Part shown: piece by piece, positions 25,213 to 31,742 of the stretch
Position numbering within the stretch: position 1 is the stretch's first letter
How the letters are laid out: every line of letters starts with the position of its first letter
DNA from: an uncultured Eubacteriales bacterium
Lineage (GTDB): Bacteria > Bacillota > Clostridia > Oscillospirales > CAG-272
NCBI GenBank assembly: GCA_934401725.1
Contig: CAKRSS010000023.1
Span: 1 to 31,742 of the forward strand
Direction of reading: 5' to 3'
Length of the DNA stretch: 31,742 bases
Program-made: the position numbers and the translations under genes
Notes under the pieces: generated by a model
Told to the model about the DNA's origin: nothing
The model's database searches: none
Seen by the model: the letters and a program-made list of their open reading frames with translations, nothing else

Positions 25213-26589
25213 TTATCTTTTTTCCTCATACCCGCCGACCGACAGCGTCGCCGCGCCGTCAAACAGCGCGCTCCAGCCCACCCGGCCGAGTGCCGACTCC
25301 GTCCGGCCGCCAACGGTCTCCGACGCGCTGCTCCTCACGCTGCCTAAAACCTCGTGAACGATGCCCGAGGCGTCGGCGTAGACGAGGTACGTTCGGACGT
25401 AGAGCGTTTCGTAGGTGCTGACCGTCCAGACGTACTCGGCGCGCGTGCAGACGACGGCCGACGTTCTCCTCTCGGCCGTGTCGGGGTTGAACATGGCCCC
25501 CGACTCGCCGACCGCCTTGTCCGGCGTGAAAATTATGCCGTATGTGAGTATTCTGCACCCGCCCGGCACCGCGAACGACGCACCGAAGGTGTATTCGTGC
25601 GGCGATTTTTCGATCACCGTGAGCTCCTCCGGCAGCGCGTCCGGAGCAGGTTTTTCGGCGCTGTACACCGGGCGGACGACTATCACGTCGTCTGCGACAT
25701 CCTCCGTCGCGAGCACCTGGCCGACAAGCGCCGCAATCTGCTCCGCGCTGTACTGCCAGCCGACGCTCTCGTACCCGTACTTCCGCGGCACGTCCGGAAT
25801 CTGGATGCTGCCCGCGTTCTTCGCCGACACCTGCGTCCTCGACATGACCTGGCCGTAGTCAGACATAAATATCACGGTTGCTTTGCCCGTGGCTTTGGTG
25901 TTGAAAACCGCCGTCACGGTCGCGTCGCCCGAGACGATGAACGAATATTCCGGGCTTTCGCTTAATATCGTGTTGTTTCCGTCGCGCCAGTAGCCGAAGC
26001 CGGCGGCGTCCTCGGCTGTTAGCGTAATTATCGTCCCGAGCGCGTACTCCGCGTAGTTTTCGGACGAAAAACGCTCGGTCGACCTGCCGTCGGACACGCT
26101 GTACTCGCGGTCGCACACGATTCCGACGCGGAACGACGGGTTGTTCACCGGCGTTTCGGCTACGGCAGTGTCGGCAGTGTCGGGCGGATAGGGCGGATTG
26201 CCCTCCGTATCATGAGGATTGTCCGTCGTCACCGGCCCGGTGACGGTGTCAAGGGGCGGTTCGGACGATGTGACAGGCTCCGGAGGGGTTGTGTCTGGGA
26301 CGGGGGTGACGGTATTGTCGCCTCCCGGCCACGGAGCAGTCTCGGAAGTTGTCTCCGAAACGGACTCGGGCACGGTACCGGAGTCCTGAATGGCGCCGGG
26401 GCCCGAGAAATTGTCTGAGACGTGACCATACGTCGTCTCGGCGGGCGGGACGAGCGTGTCCCGCGGCTCCCAACCGTCCACGCCGCACGAGCAAAGGACA
26501 AGTGCAGCCGCCCCCGCAGCCGCAAACCGGATTAAACGCTTTTTTATCGGGCAATTGACTCTTGTCGAAATATCATTGTTTGACTTCAT
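25213..26589 (-). CDS. Putative lipoprotein with InlB-like repeats, sharing the BspA protein's C-terminal module
   Basis: The 458-residue protein starts at ATG 26589 (GAGGA 8 bases upstream; in-frame ATGs further up lack a site). A basic stretch, hydrophobic helix (residues about 19-32) and lipobox LCSC give a probable lipid-modified C35. Residues about 37-140 are a Pro/Thr/Ser-rich linker for crossing the cell wall. The rest matches the C-terminus of the giant protein: DREYSV ... GFGYWRDGNNTI, VIFMSDYGQVMSRTQV, KYGYESVGWQ, and VPGGCRILTYGIIF ... YVRTYLVYADASGIVHEVLGSV. It lacks one repeat of about 80 residues found in the giant protein. It lies first in the probable operon, directly downstream of the invertible promoter segment. 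Function unknown; a membrane-anchored partner or paralogue of the secreted protein is plausible. Confidence 0.82.
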   Translation of the reverse strand: MKSNNDISTRVNCPIKKRLIRFAAAGAAALVLCSCGVDGWEPRDTLVPPAETTYGHVSDNFSGPGAIQDSGTVPESVSETTSETAPWPGGDNTVTPVPDTTPPEPVTSSEPPLDTVTGPVTTDNPHDTEGNPPYPPDTADTAVAETPVNNPSFRVGIVCDREYSVSDGRSTERFSSENYAEYALGTIITLTAEDAAGFGYWRDGNNTILSESPEYSFIVSGDATVTAVFNTKATGKATVIFMSDYGQVMSRTQVSAKNAGSIQIPDVPRKYGYESVGWQYSAEQIAALVGQVLATEDVADDVIVVRPVYSAEKPAPDALPEELTVIEKSPHEYTFGASFAVPGGCRILTYGIIFTPDKAVGESGAMFNPDTAERRTSAVVCTRAEYVWTVSTYETLYVRTYLVYADASGIVHEVLGSVRSSASETVGGRTESALGRVGWSALFDGAATLSVGGYEEKR

Positions 26590-26666
26590 AATGCTTATCC
26601 TCGTCATTGATCTGTTTTTACACTTATGTGCCAAATAAAGCCCGGATGCTCTCGGAAGCATTGATA

Positions 26667-26818
26667 CTGTATAAAAGTACACCTTTTCCAACAATCCATA
26701 AAGACATCTCAATTAGGGTTGACGAGACCATTTTCCCGTGATATAATTATGAGGGATACTATTTTTTGTACATTTTCGCACGCAAATAAAGACAGTATAA
26801 AGGTGTACCTTAATGCAG
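26667..26818. mobile_element. Invertible promoter segment flanked by serine-recombinase sites (candidate inverton)
   Basis: Two 26-bp sites have 12-bp arms around a 2-bp core: the left site is 26667-26692 with core AC (26679-26680), the right is 26793-26818 with core GT (26805-26806). The four half-sites, read towards the core, match CTGTATAAAGGT at 11, 7, 11 and 10 of 12 positions. Because AC is the reverse complement of GT, the sites are inverted relative to each other; 26667-26686 and 26799-26818 match as inverted repeats at 17 of 20 positions. A 12-2-12 layout is that of Hin/Gin-type invertase sites. The 124 bp between the cores carries a strong promoter. The serine recombinase gene ends 6 bases from the right site. 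Inversion would direct the promoter at the lipoprotein/BspA operon. Confidence 0.78.
26719..26747 (+). promoter_or_regulatory. Promoter inside the invertible segment, now facing away from the lipoprotein operon
   Basis: TTGACG (26719-26724), a 17-base spacer and TATAAT (26742-26747) with an extended -10 TGA (26739-26741) make this one of the strongest promoter matches in the window. It points to the + strand, where no gene follows; the transcript would run antisense through the recombinase. After inversion about the core midpoint the -10 would lie at 26738-26743 on the minus strand, giving a leader of about 142 bases before the lipoprotein ATG. Confidence 0.82.
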
Positions 26819-26824
26819 AGATTT

Positions 26825-27436
26825 TTATTTTTTGTCGACCAGTGAGGCGCGGTATTCGCGAAGCCTGTGGTAAAATGTCGACTCGCACATACCGCACAGT
26901 TCGGCGGCCTCACGAATCTTTATCCTGCCGCTCTCCCACCTCTGCACAATCTCGGGGAAATCGTCCGGCGTTTTTATGCTCGGCCGACCGAACTTCATTC
27001 CGTTGGCTTTTGCCGCCGCGATGCCCTCGGCCTGCCGCTTACGGATGTTCTCGCGCTCGTTCTGCGCCACAAACGACAGCACCTGAAGCACGATGTCCGC
27101 GAGGAAGGTTCCCATCAGGTCCTTACCGCAACGCGTGTCGAGCAGCGGCATGTCGATAACCGAAATATCAACCGCCTTTTCGCGCGTCAGATACCGCCAT
27201 TGGCTCTGAATGTCCTCATAGTTGCGCCCGAGACGGTCGATGCTCAGGATATACAGCACGTCGCCCTTTTTCAGGCGTTTGAGCAGCTTCTGATACATCG
27301 GGCGGTTGAAGTCCTTGCCGGATTGCTTGTCCTTATAAATTTGCCTGTCCGGAATGCCGAGCTTGCGCATCTCGACCATCTGTCGCACTTCATTCTGGTC
27401 GATTGACGACACCCGAACGTAGCCATATTCGCTCAT
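26825..27436 (-). CDS. Small serine recombinase (resolvase/invertase family)
   Basis: The 203-residue protein has the serine recombinase catalytic domain: GYVRVSSIDQN with nucleophile S10 and R8, the DRLGRN motif (D67, R68, R71), a long E helix segment (FVAQNERENIRKRQAEGI, about 125-142) and a C-terminal helix-turn-helix after KFGRPS (about residues 170-195, REAAELCGMCESTFYHRL). Length and layout match Hin/Gin invertases and small resolvases rather than large integrases. AAGGAGGTGA lies 6 bases before the ATG. Downstream it is followed directly by the two candidate crossover sites, so it most likely inverts that promoter segment. No Fis-type enhancer was recognised. No terminator lies between it and the lipoprotein gene, so read-through could give basal operon expression. 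Confidence 0.93.
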   Translation of the reverse strand: MSEYGYVRVSSIDQNEVRQMVEMRKLGIPDRQIYKDKQSGKDFNRPMYQKLLKRLKKGDVLYILSIDRLGRNYEDIQSQWRYLTREKAVDISVIDMPLLDTRCGKDLMGTFLADIVLQVLSFVAQNERENIRKRQAEGIAAAKANGMKFGRPSIKTPDDFPEIVQRWESGRIKIREAAELCGMCESTFYHRLREYRASLVDKK

Positions 27437-27529
27437 ATAATCTCACCTCCTTCTCTATACATTTTACCAAACACGCAGCCAAAGCCGCGCCAAACACGTC
27501 AAAAATGCAATCAAAATTGCCGCCAACCA

Positions 27530-27567
27530 AAAAGCGATTGCTTATCCGAAAATAAGCAACCGCTTTT
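27530..27567. terminator. Two-way terminator hairpin
   Basis: Arms 27530-27545 and 27552-27567 pair over 16 positions with one A/C mismatch, around a CCGAAA loop. The outer pairs are A and T runs, giving a U-rich end in either direction. It can stop minus-strand transcripts before the recombinase gene. Confidence 0.75.
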
Positions 27568-27610
27568 ATTATTCCATAAATGCGCCCGGCGCAGACGGTG
27601 TTGAGAAGTG

Positions 27611-27645
27611 AAAAAGGAAGGGGTGAGCCTTCCTTTTTGTTTTTT
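27611..27645 (+). terminator. Intrinsic terminator-like hairpin with no obvious gene
   Basis: AAAAAGGAAGG (27611-27621) pairs with 27628-27638 around a 6-base loop and is followed by GTTTTTTATT. The shape fits a + strand terminator, but no + strand gene precedes it in this gap. Confidence 0.6.
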
Positions 27646-27679
27646 ATTGAGGTTTTATGTTTGGTGCGAGGTGAGGAGG

Positions 27680-27710
27680 TTCCCCGCGCGGAGGGATCCG
27701 CGCGGGGGAA
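27680..27710. repeat. GC-rich hairpin
   Basis: TTCCCCGCGCGGA (27680-27692) pairs with 27697-27710 apart from one extra G, around GGGA. No T tail on either side. It may be a dispersed palindromic element. Confidence 0.6.
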
Positions 27711-27751
27711 TACATGTCACAGTCAAAAATGTTGCACTATTCAGAGTGTAA

Positions 27752-27779
27752 ATTGTTTTGAATTTCAATTCAAAACAAT
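27752..27779. repeat. Perfect AT-rich palindrome, 13-bp arms with TC centre
   Basis: ATTGTTTTGAATT (27752-27764) and its exact complement (27767-27779) flank TC. It lies 18 bases past the cohesin-dockerin gene's stop and may form the 3' end of that mRNA, although no T run follows. Confidence 0.7.
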
Positions 27780-27797
27780 CTCACAATGACGACATCC

Positions 27798-30700
27798 TTA
27801 CTTAACAGCAGTTACTGTTATGATAGTATCATAGATAGCCCAATCATCCTCATTTTTACCGTGTGCTCCATACTTTATTTTGAAACTACCGTTGTCAGAC
27901 AAAAGATTTAAGTCAAGATTATCAGACGAGAAAGTATATGTTTGTTTTGATTCATTTAAATACCCCGGACCATGCTCAAATTCAACGTACCAAAATGTCT
28001 CTTCATTGTTAGATACCCAAAATTCTTGGTACCCATCATCTATTTCATTCATAGCAAATGTGATCGTCATCTTGAATTTTGTATATCCCAATTCTTTAAT
28101 TTCGGCTAAATTAAAATAATCCAATGTAATATGGTCCTCTACGGTATCGTCAGTATCTTTAACTATATCGAAATTAAAAGACCATTTTTTGCCGCCAAAC
28201 GTTAGTTCTCTCATGCGCTTAATTTCCACCCTCCAAAAAGGTATCCAATGAGCATAAACCGTCTTGACTCCTAAAAATTCGACCTGCGTATCCTCCGTAA
28301 TTCTCTCTCCGCCTGAAGGTTCAGAATACCATCCAACAAAAGCGTAGCCATTTCGTGACGGCTCAGGCAAATCACCATATGACGAATCATACACTACCTC
28401 TTTTGATGTCAGCGACAACTCTCCACCAGTAGGGTCGAAATTTAAAGTGTACGTATTAGCACTCCAACACGCAATCAATTTATGATCAGACGAACACGCT
28501 ACCTCTGTTTCCGGAGTAACATTTTCTCCATTTGCAAGACACCATCCCATGAAGGTGTACCCTTCTCTTTCTACACGCGGCAATACGCCATAAGGCTGAC
28601 CAAACACTACTCTTTTTTCTTCGGTATCGCCAGGGACTAATGTACCCTGATTTGCATCGTATGTCACGCTATATACCTTTGCGCCCCAACTTGCGACTAG
28701 AGTAACCTCTTCTCTGGCTGCGGCAATATCGCATACCACCTGCTCATCTGCAAATATAGTCCTGTCTTGGTCGTTCTGTAGCTTCCAGCCAATGAATTGA
28801 TAACCACTCCGTTCAAAAGTATTCTTTTGCAATGAATGTGAACATCCACTGAAGAATACCGAGTTCATCATTGTTCCTTCACCACCGTTAGCATCATAAA
28901 CCACATTATAAGTTGCGTAATCCCTCACATCAAAGGCATTACCCGGAAGCTTATAGGCGAGAGGAGGATTTTCTGAAATATCGTATTTCTGCTTATCATG
29001 CTCCAACGGCTCATATAATACAGTTTGCCTGTAATTATCGTCCATAATACTGTACATGCATATATTATAATTTTGTGTGTGCTCATCGTACACTACTACG
29101 GCATAGACACTCACTTTGCCGACGCAAGCATATGTATATGTACCAGCCGGCATGTAATCCGGCACATCAAGCGCTTTTCCAAAAGTCACACTTCGCCCCT
29201 GTACATATGATACCGTGGACGACCAGGTATCCTCTGTGCTGCCCACAACACCATCGCTTCCGCCTTCTTGAGTGGTACTTGACCATGAGCTTTCGTCGGT
29301 ATGAGATGTTCCACCTGAGCCACCACCTTTAATCTTAAACACATCTTTAATATTGAATTCTACTTCGCCTGACGCGTTCCAATTATCAGTTTTAGATTTT
29401 TTTCCTCCCTTCGTATTGGCCTCTGACCACTCGTTTGTGTGTGAAATTGATGTTCCTATGCCTTTTGCAACGCTATCAACCACACTTTTCTCGATGCTCA
29501 CAGTAACATTGTCCTCGAAATGCAACGGCTGATTATCCCCTTTATCGGCAGCCCCCATTCTATCAACGACAATGTTGTCTATGGTACCAAGATCGTAAAT
29601 AAAATACCACTTTCCGTTATCATACAGAGTAACCGGCTTATCCGTAGTTTTTTCTGTAGCAATATTTTCTTTTTGTTTCCACTTTGCCGTAATTGTAATA
29701 TCGCCTGTGGTTCCCTTTTCTATTTTTTGGTCTTTTATCTCCTTCCCACTGTCATATACCCAACGGTCAAATATCAGTCCTACCCACGAAGGGAATTCCA
29801 GCTCTATCTCATCATCAATCGTATACGTCTGCTTGCTGAAGCCCGGTGCATTTTTATATGTTATCGTATAATTCTTATATGCCCAATGCGCATACAGCTT
29901 ATAATCCTTAGTATCGCCGGCCGAAATATCGCTAATAGACTTAAAACTATCAGGGACATCGTTTTTTGACGGATATATATATGTCTGCTCATTCTCAGAC
30001 CATCCGATAAAATCATATCCATTCGCTTCAGGTTTCGGCAACTCGGCCAGCCCCTCGTGCTCGGCGTATTTCATCTTTTCGGCCGGAATCACGGCGTCCT
30101 TTGTGTTGCGGTACGTCACCGAGTGATACTTCGCCTCCAGCATCGGAATCTCGGTCTGCTCGCGGAGAATCTTGTTGCAGACGGAGCAGTGGCTGCCCTC
30201 GGTCTTACCGGTGGTGGTGTACGTCGGCGCGACGGCCTCGTCGATAACCTCCGTATGCCCCTTCATCGCGATGACGGTCTCTTTAGCGGTTATCTCCGTC
30301 TTGCCCTCGGCATCGCTGAAATACTTTCCGCACTTGGTGCAGGTGAAGTAGGCGATGTTGCCCGCCTCAGTACACGTAGCATCTTTGGCCGGGACGTTCT
30401 GAAGCTCGTGGCTGCAGCTCACCTTTCCCGGAAGCAGTGTGACATTGTAGCCCTCTGCGTCAACGTAATACTGACAAACCATCAAAACGTCGAGCATATT
30501 GACCATTCCGTTAGCGTCAACATCGCCTGCAAGCGGGTTGATATTTACGCCGTACCCTTCGGCGTCAACATAATACTGACAAAGCGTCAATACGTCCAGC
30601 ATATTGATAACACCGTTGCCATCGACATCTCCGGGGATGTAATTTATGACCTTGACTGCTCCGTCCACAGTGCTGACAGTGACCGAATTTCTCCCCTCGT

Positions 30701-31139
30701 CGAACACGTTCTCGCACACAACAGAAACGACACAATCCTTATTCAGCTGCGCGTCGTCAGATACGCGGAACTTAAGGTTCAGAATTACTCCGTCATCCGT
30801 CACGTTGTCGGTTCCGAGCCACGCAAAGCGGCAGGAGCCCGTTACGCTTCCGCCGTTTTTCAGCTGAGACGGCGGCGTCATTGTAAGCTCCGAAAACGCC
30901 TCTCCGTTCTGAGCGCCTACAAGCACCAACGAGCTGTCGAATGTAAGAATTATACCCATACTCGCAATTCCGGTATTGCCCGAAATGCTTATCGCGACAT
31001 CCACTGTCGAATTAACTGTTGCACTGACGTTCTCAACACTGATTACAGCATCGCCCGCCGCAGACACCGTCAGCACGCTGAACGGTATCAGCCCACATAA
31101 CATAAATAACGCCAGTATTAAAGATATTGTTCTTTTCAT
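27798..31139 (-). CDS. Secreted cohesin-dockerin protein with InlB repeats and an unknown Ser/Thr-rich domain
   Basis: The 1,113-residue protein has a signal peptide (residues 1-28, ending VSAAG), a cohesin domain (about 31-167), and a dockerin with two calcium-loop repeats (GDVDGNGVINMLDVL at 170-184 and GDVDANGMVNMLDVL at 205-219, each followed by CQYYVDAEGY). Next is a Cys-pair region (CTKC 267-270, CSVC 318-321, TCTEAG) common in clostridial surface proteins. InlB/Listeria-Bacteroides repeats follow at about 340-420 and 425-488, then an unrecognised domain at about 500-735 rich in Ser, Thr and Gly, three more InlB-type repeats (about 742-965; GYQFIGW, GYTFMGW, GYAFVGW) and a C-terminal beta-rich domain. 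No wall anchor. Base composition falls sharply downstream of codon about 366. Cohesin and dockerin modules imply extracellular assembly; a cellulase role is not shown. Confidence 0.9.
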   Translation of the reverse strand: MKRTISLILALFMLCGLIPFSVLTVSAAGDAVISVENVSATVNSTVDVAISISGNTGIASMGIILTFDSSLVLVGAQNGEAFSELTMTPPSQLKNGGSVTGSCRFAWLGTDNVTDDGVILNLKFRVSDDAQLNKDCVVSVVCENVFDEGRNSVTVSTVDGAVKVINYIPGDVDGNGVINMLDVLTLCQYYVDAEGYGVNINPLAGDVDANGMVNMLDVLMVCQYYVDAEGYNVTLLPGKVSCSHELQNVPAKDATCTEAGNIAYFTCTKCGKYFSDAEGKTEITAKETVIAMKGHTEVIDEAVAPTYTTTGKTEGSHCSVCNKILREQTEIPMLEAKYHSVTYRNTKDAVIPAEKMKYAEHEGLAELPKPEANGYDFIGWSENEQTYIYPSKNDVPDSFKSISDISAGDTKDYKLYAHWAYKNYTITYKNAPGFSKQTYTIDDEIELEFPSWVGLIFDRWVYDSGKEIKDQKIEKGTTGDITITAKWKQKENIATEKTTDKPVTLYDNGKWYFIYDLGTIDNIVVDRMGAADKGDNQPLHFEDNVTVSIEKSVVDSVAKGIGTSISHTNEWSEANTKGGKKSKTDNWNASGEVEFNIKDVFKIKGGGSGGTSHTDESSWSSTTQEGGSDGVVGSTEDTWSSTVSYVQGRSVTFGKALDVPDYMPAGTYTYACVGKVSVYAVVVYDEHTQNYNICMYSIMDDNYRQTVLYEPLEHDKQKYDISENPPLAYKLPGNAFDVRDYATYNVVYDANGGEGTMMNSVFFSGCSHSLQKNTFERSGYQFIGWKLQNDQDRTIFADEQVVCDIAAAREEVTLVASWGAKVYSVTYDANQGTLVPGDTEEKRVVFGQPYGVLPRVEREGYTFMGWCLANGENVTPETEVACSSDHKLIACWSANTYTLNFDPTGGELSLTSKEVVYDSSYGDLPEPSRNGYAFVGWYSEPSGGERITEDTQVEFLGVKTVYAHWIPFWRVEIKRMRELTFGGKKWSFNFDIVKDTDDTVEDHITLDYFNLAEIKELGYTKFKMTITFAMNEIDDGYQEFWVSNNEETFWYVEFEHGPGYLNESKQTYTFSSDNLDLNLLSDNGSFKIKYGAHGKNEDDWAIYDTIITVTAVK

Positions 31140-31166
31140 GTCTTTCCCTCACAATTATTTTAGTAC

Positions 31167-31194
31167 TTTATAAACAAAGCATTGTCTCTGGCAA
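31167..31194 (-). promoter_or_regulatory. Promoter of the cohesin-dockerin gene
   Basis: On the minus strand TTGCCA (31194-31189) and TATAAA (31172-31167) are 16 bases apart and end 27 bases before the ATG at 31139. The gene therefore need not depend on read-through from the upstream cohesin gene. Confidence 0.6.
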
Positions 31195-31199
31195 GAATT

Positions 31200-31742
31200 T
31201 CAGTTTACTGTGACATATCCGACGGCATCAGCCAATGTGAACGCCGTTTTGTTCCCATCAAGCGTGCTGCCGTCGTCAGGGCAGGAAACCGTAACGGCAT
31301 ATCTGCCGCTTGCCGCACCGTCAACGACTTTAAACTGCAATATCATAATCTCACCGTCAATGATCTCCTCCGGCAAATCAGTTGCAAACCAAGCCGCTTT
31401 GCAACCGCTGACCTTGTTTCTCGGCGGAGTGAAGGTATAATCGGTATAATCGGAGCCGTTGGATATTTTGGTCAGCGTCAGCGCGGTAGAATCATAGTCT
31501 ATTTGCAGCGCCATGGTCAGAAAACCCGGATTATTCTTGACTTCCACCGCGACCTTCACCGTCTCCCCCGCCTTTGCGGACGCGCTGCCGACTATGAGGG
31601 CCGGCTCGTTTATGACCGGGCCGTTCAAAATCGCATTCGCAAGATTATCCGTATTATACCCGAAGTAAATCTGCGCCGCGGCGCCGTATTCGAGCATGTT
31701 GCGCAGCAGGGTCTTGAGGTTTTCGTCGTCCGTTCCGGTGAC
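31200..31742 (-). CDS. Cohesin-domain protein, C-terminal part only
   Basis: The frame is open to the window edge (no start seen); the visible 180 residues are the C-terminus. They begin VTGTDDENLKTLL, then MLEYGAAAQIYFGYNTDNLANA, a motif I associate with clostridial multidomain surface proteins. A cohesin domain follows (PALIVGSASAKAGETVKVAVEVKNN in pieces ... GEIMILQFKV ... ADAVGYVTVN), similar in layout to the cohesin of the next gene. The protein ends at the cohesin with no dockerin. It lies 60 bases upstream of the cohesin-dockerin gene in the same direction, so the two may be related in function. Confidence 0.85.
   Translation of the reverse strand, partial: VTGTDDENLKTLLRNMLEYGAAAQIYFGYNTDNLANAILNGPVINEPALIVGSASAKAGETVKVAVEVKNNPGFLTMALQIDYDSTALTLTKISNGSDYTDYTFTPPRNKVSGCKAAWFATDLPEEIIDGEIMILQFKVVDGAASGRYAVTVSCPDDGSTLDGNKTAFTLADAVGYVTVN

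Larger units (their letters stand above)
27437..27797. other. 361-base intergenic region with four palindromes and no gene
   Basis: No credible coding frame. It contains, left to right, the recombinase 5' flank (TAAAAT at 27469-27474 on the minus strand is a possible -10, without a good -35), a two-way terminator, an AAGGAAGG hairpin with a T tail, a GC-rich hairpin and an AT-rich perfect palindrome, each listed separately. Confidence 0.7.

Noticed and set aside
26640..26665. Small hairpin in the lipoprotein 5' leader (AGCAT/ATGCT arms) as a possible riboswitch or attenuator
   Set aside because: Only a 5-bp stem with no conserved riboswitch features; too weak to call.
26719..27159. 146-codon + strand frame downstream of the invertible promoter
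   Set aside because: It begins at the promoter's own -35 region, has no ribosome site and is antisense to the recombinase over most of its length.
27752..27779. Possible recombinase site because of its palindromic arms and 2-bp centre
   Set aside because: The arm sequence has no resemblance to the two sites at 26667 and 26793 and no second copy was seen. More likely a 3'-end structure.
31160..31180. TAGTACTTTATAAAC looked like another half-site of the invertible element
   Set aside because: The arm is shifted by one base against the consensus and has no partner arm. It is better explained as the -10 of the cohesin-dockerin gene.

Overview
The window looks like a chromosomal piece from an anaerobic gut or rumen Firmicute of the class Clostridia, probably Oscillospiraceae-like. 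I infer this from the AGGAGG-type ribosome binding sites, the GC-rich coding background broken by AT-rich blocks, the cohesin and dockerin modules, the InlB/Listeria-Bacteroides repeats, a BspA-type leucine-rich surface protein and a TIR-TPR protein. No rRNA, tRNA or recognisable insertion sequence was seen, so the genus cannot be fixed.

Positions 1-8813 hold a complete type I-C CRISPR-Cas locus on the + strand: cas3, cas5c, cas8c (with an internal start for the small subunit Cas11c), cas7c, cas4, cas1, cas2, a leader and a 9-repeat/8-spacer array. cas5 to cas1 are joined by short overlaps. cas3 stands apart, and a near-consensus promoter precedes cas5. A fully consensus promoter lies at the leader end, so transcription would start at about the first repeat.

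Positions 8874-10286 hold one minus-strand amidohydrolase with its own promoter and terminator. Positions 10400-13585 hold a + strand gene for a protein with two TIR-like domains, a Sel1-like region and fifteen 42-residue TPRs, closed by a two-way terminator. It is a candidate immune sensor or effector next to the CRISPR locus.

Positions 13594-27436 form a minus-strand surface-protein locus. In transcription order it contains a small serine recombinase, a 235-bp regulatory gap, a lipoprotein, a 3,798-residue BspA-like secreted protein and a 42-residue Gly-rich peptide. The gap contains what I consider the most important find. Two 26-bp sites (12-bp arms, 2-bp core) are in inverted orientation around a strong promoter of the form TTGACG-N17-TATAAT. 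The recombinase gene ends six bases from one site. As written, the promoter points away from the lipoprotein/BspA genes and antisense to the recombinase. Inverting about 124 bp would point it at the operon. This looks like a phase-variable ON/OFF switch in the OFF state.

Positions 27437-27797 are non-coding with four palindromes. Positions 27798-31742 hold a secreted cohesin-dockerin-InlB-repeat protein with an AT-rich, Ser/Thr-rich unknown domain, and the C-terminal part of a second cohesin protein that runs off the window. All calls come from reading the sequence; no database search was run.
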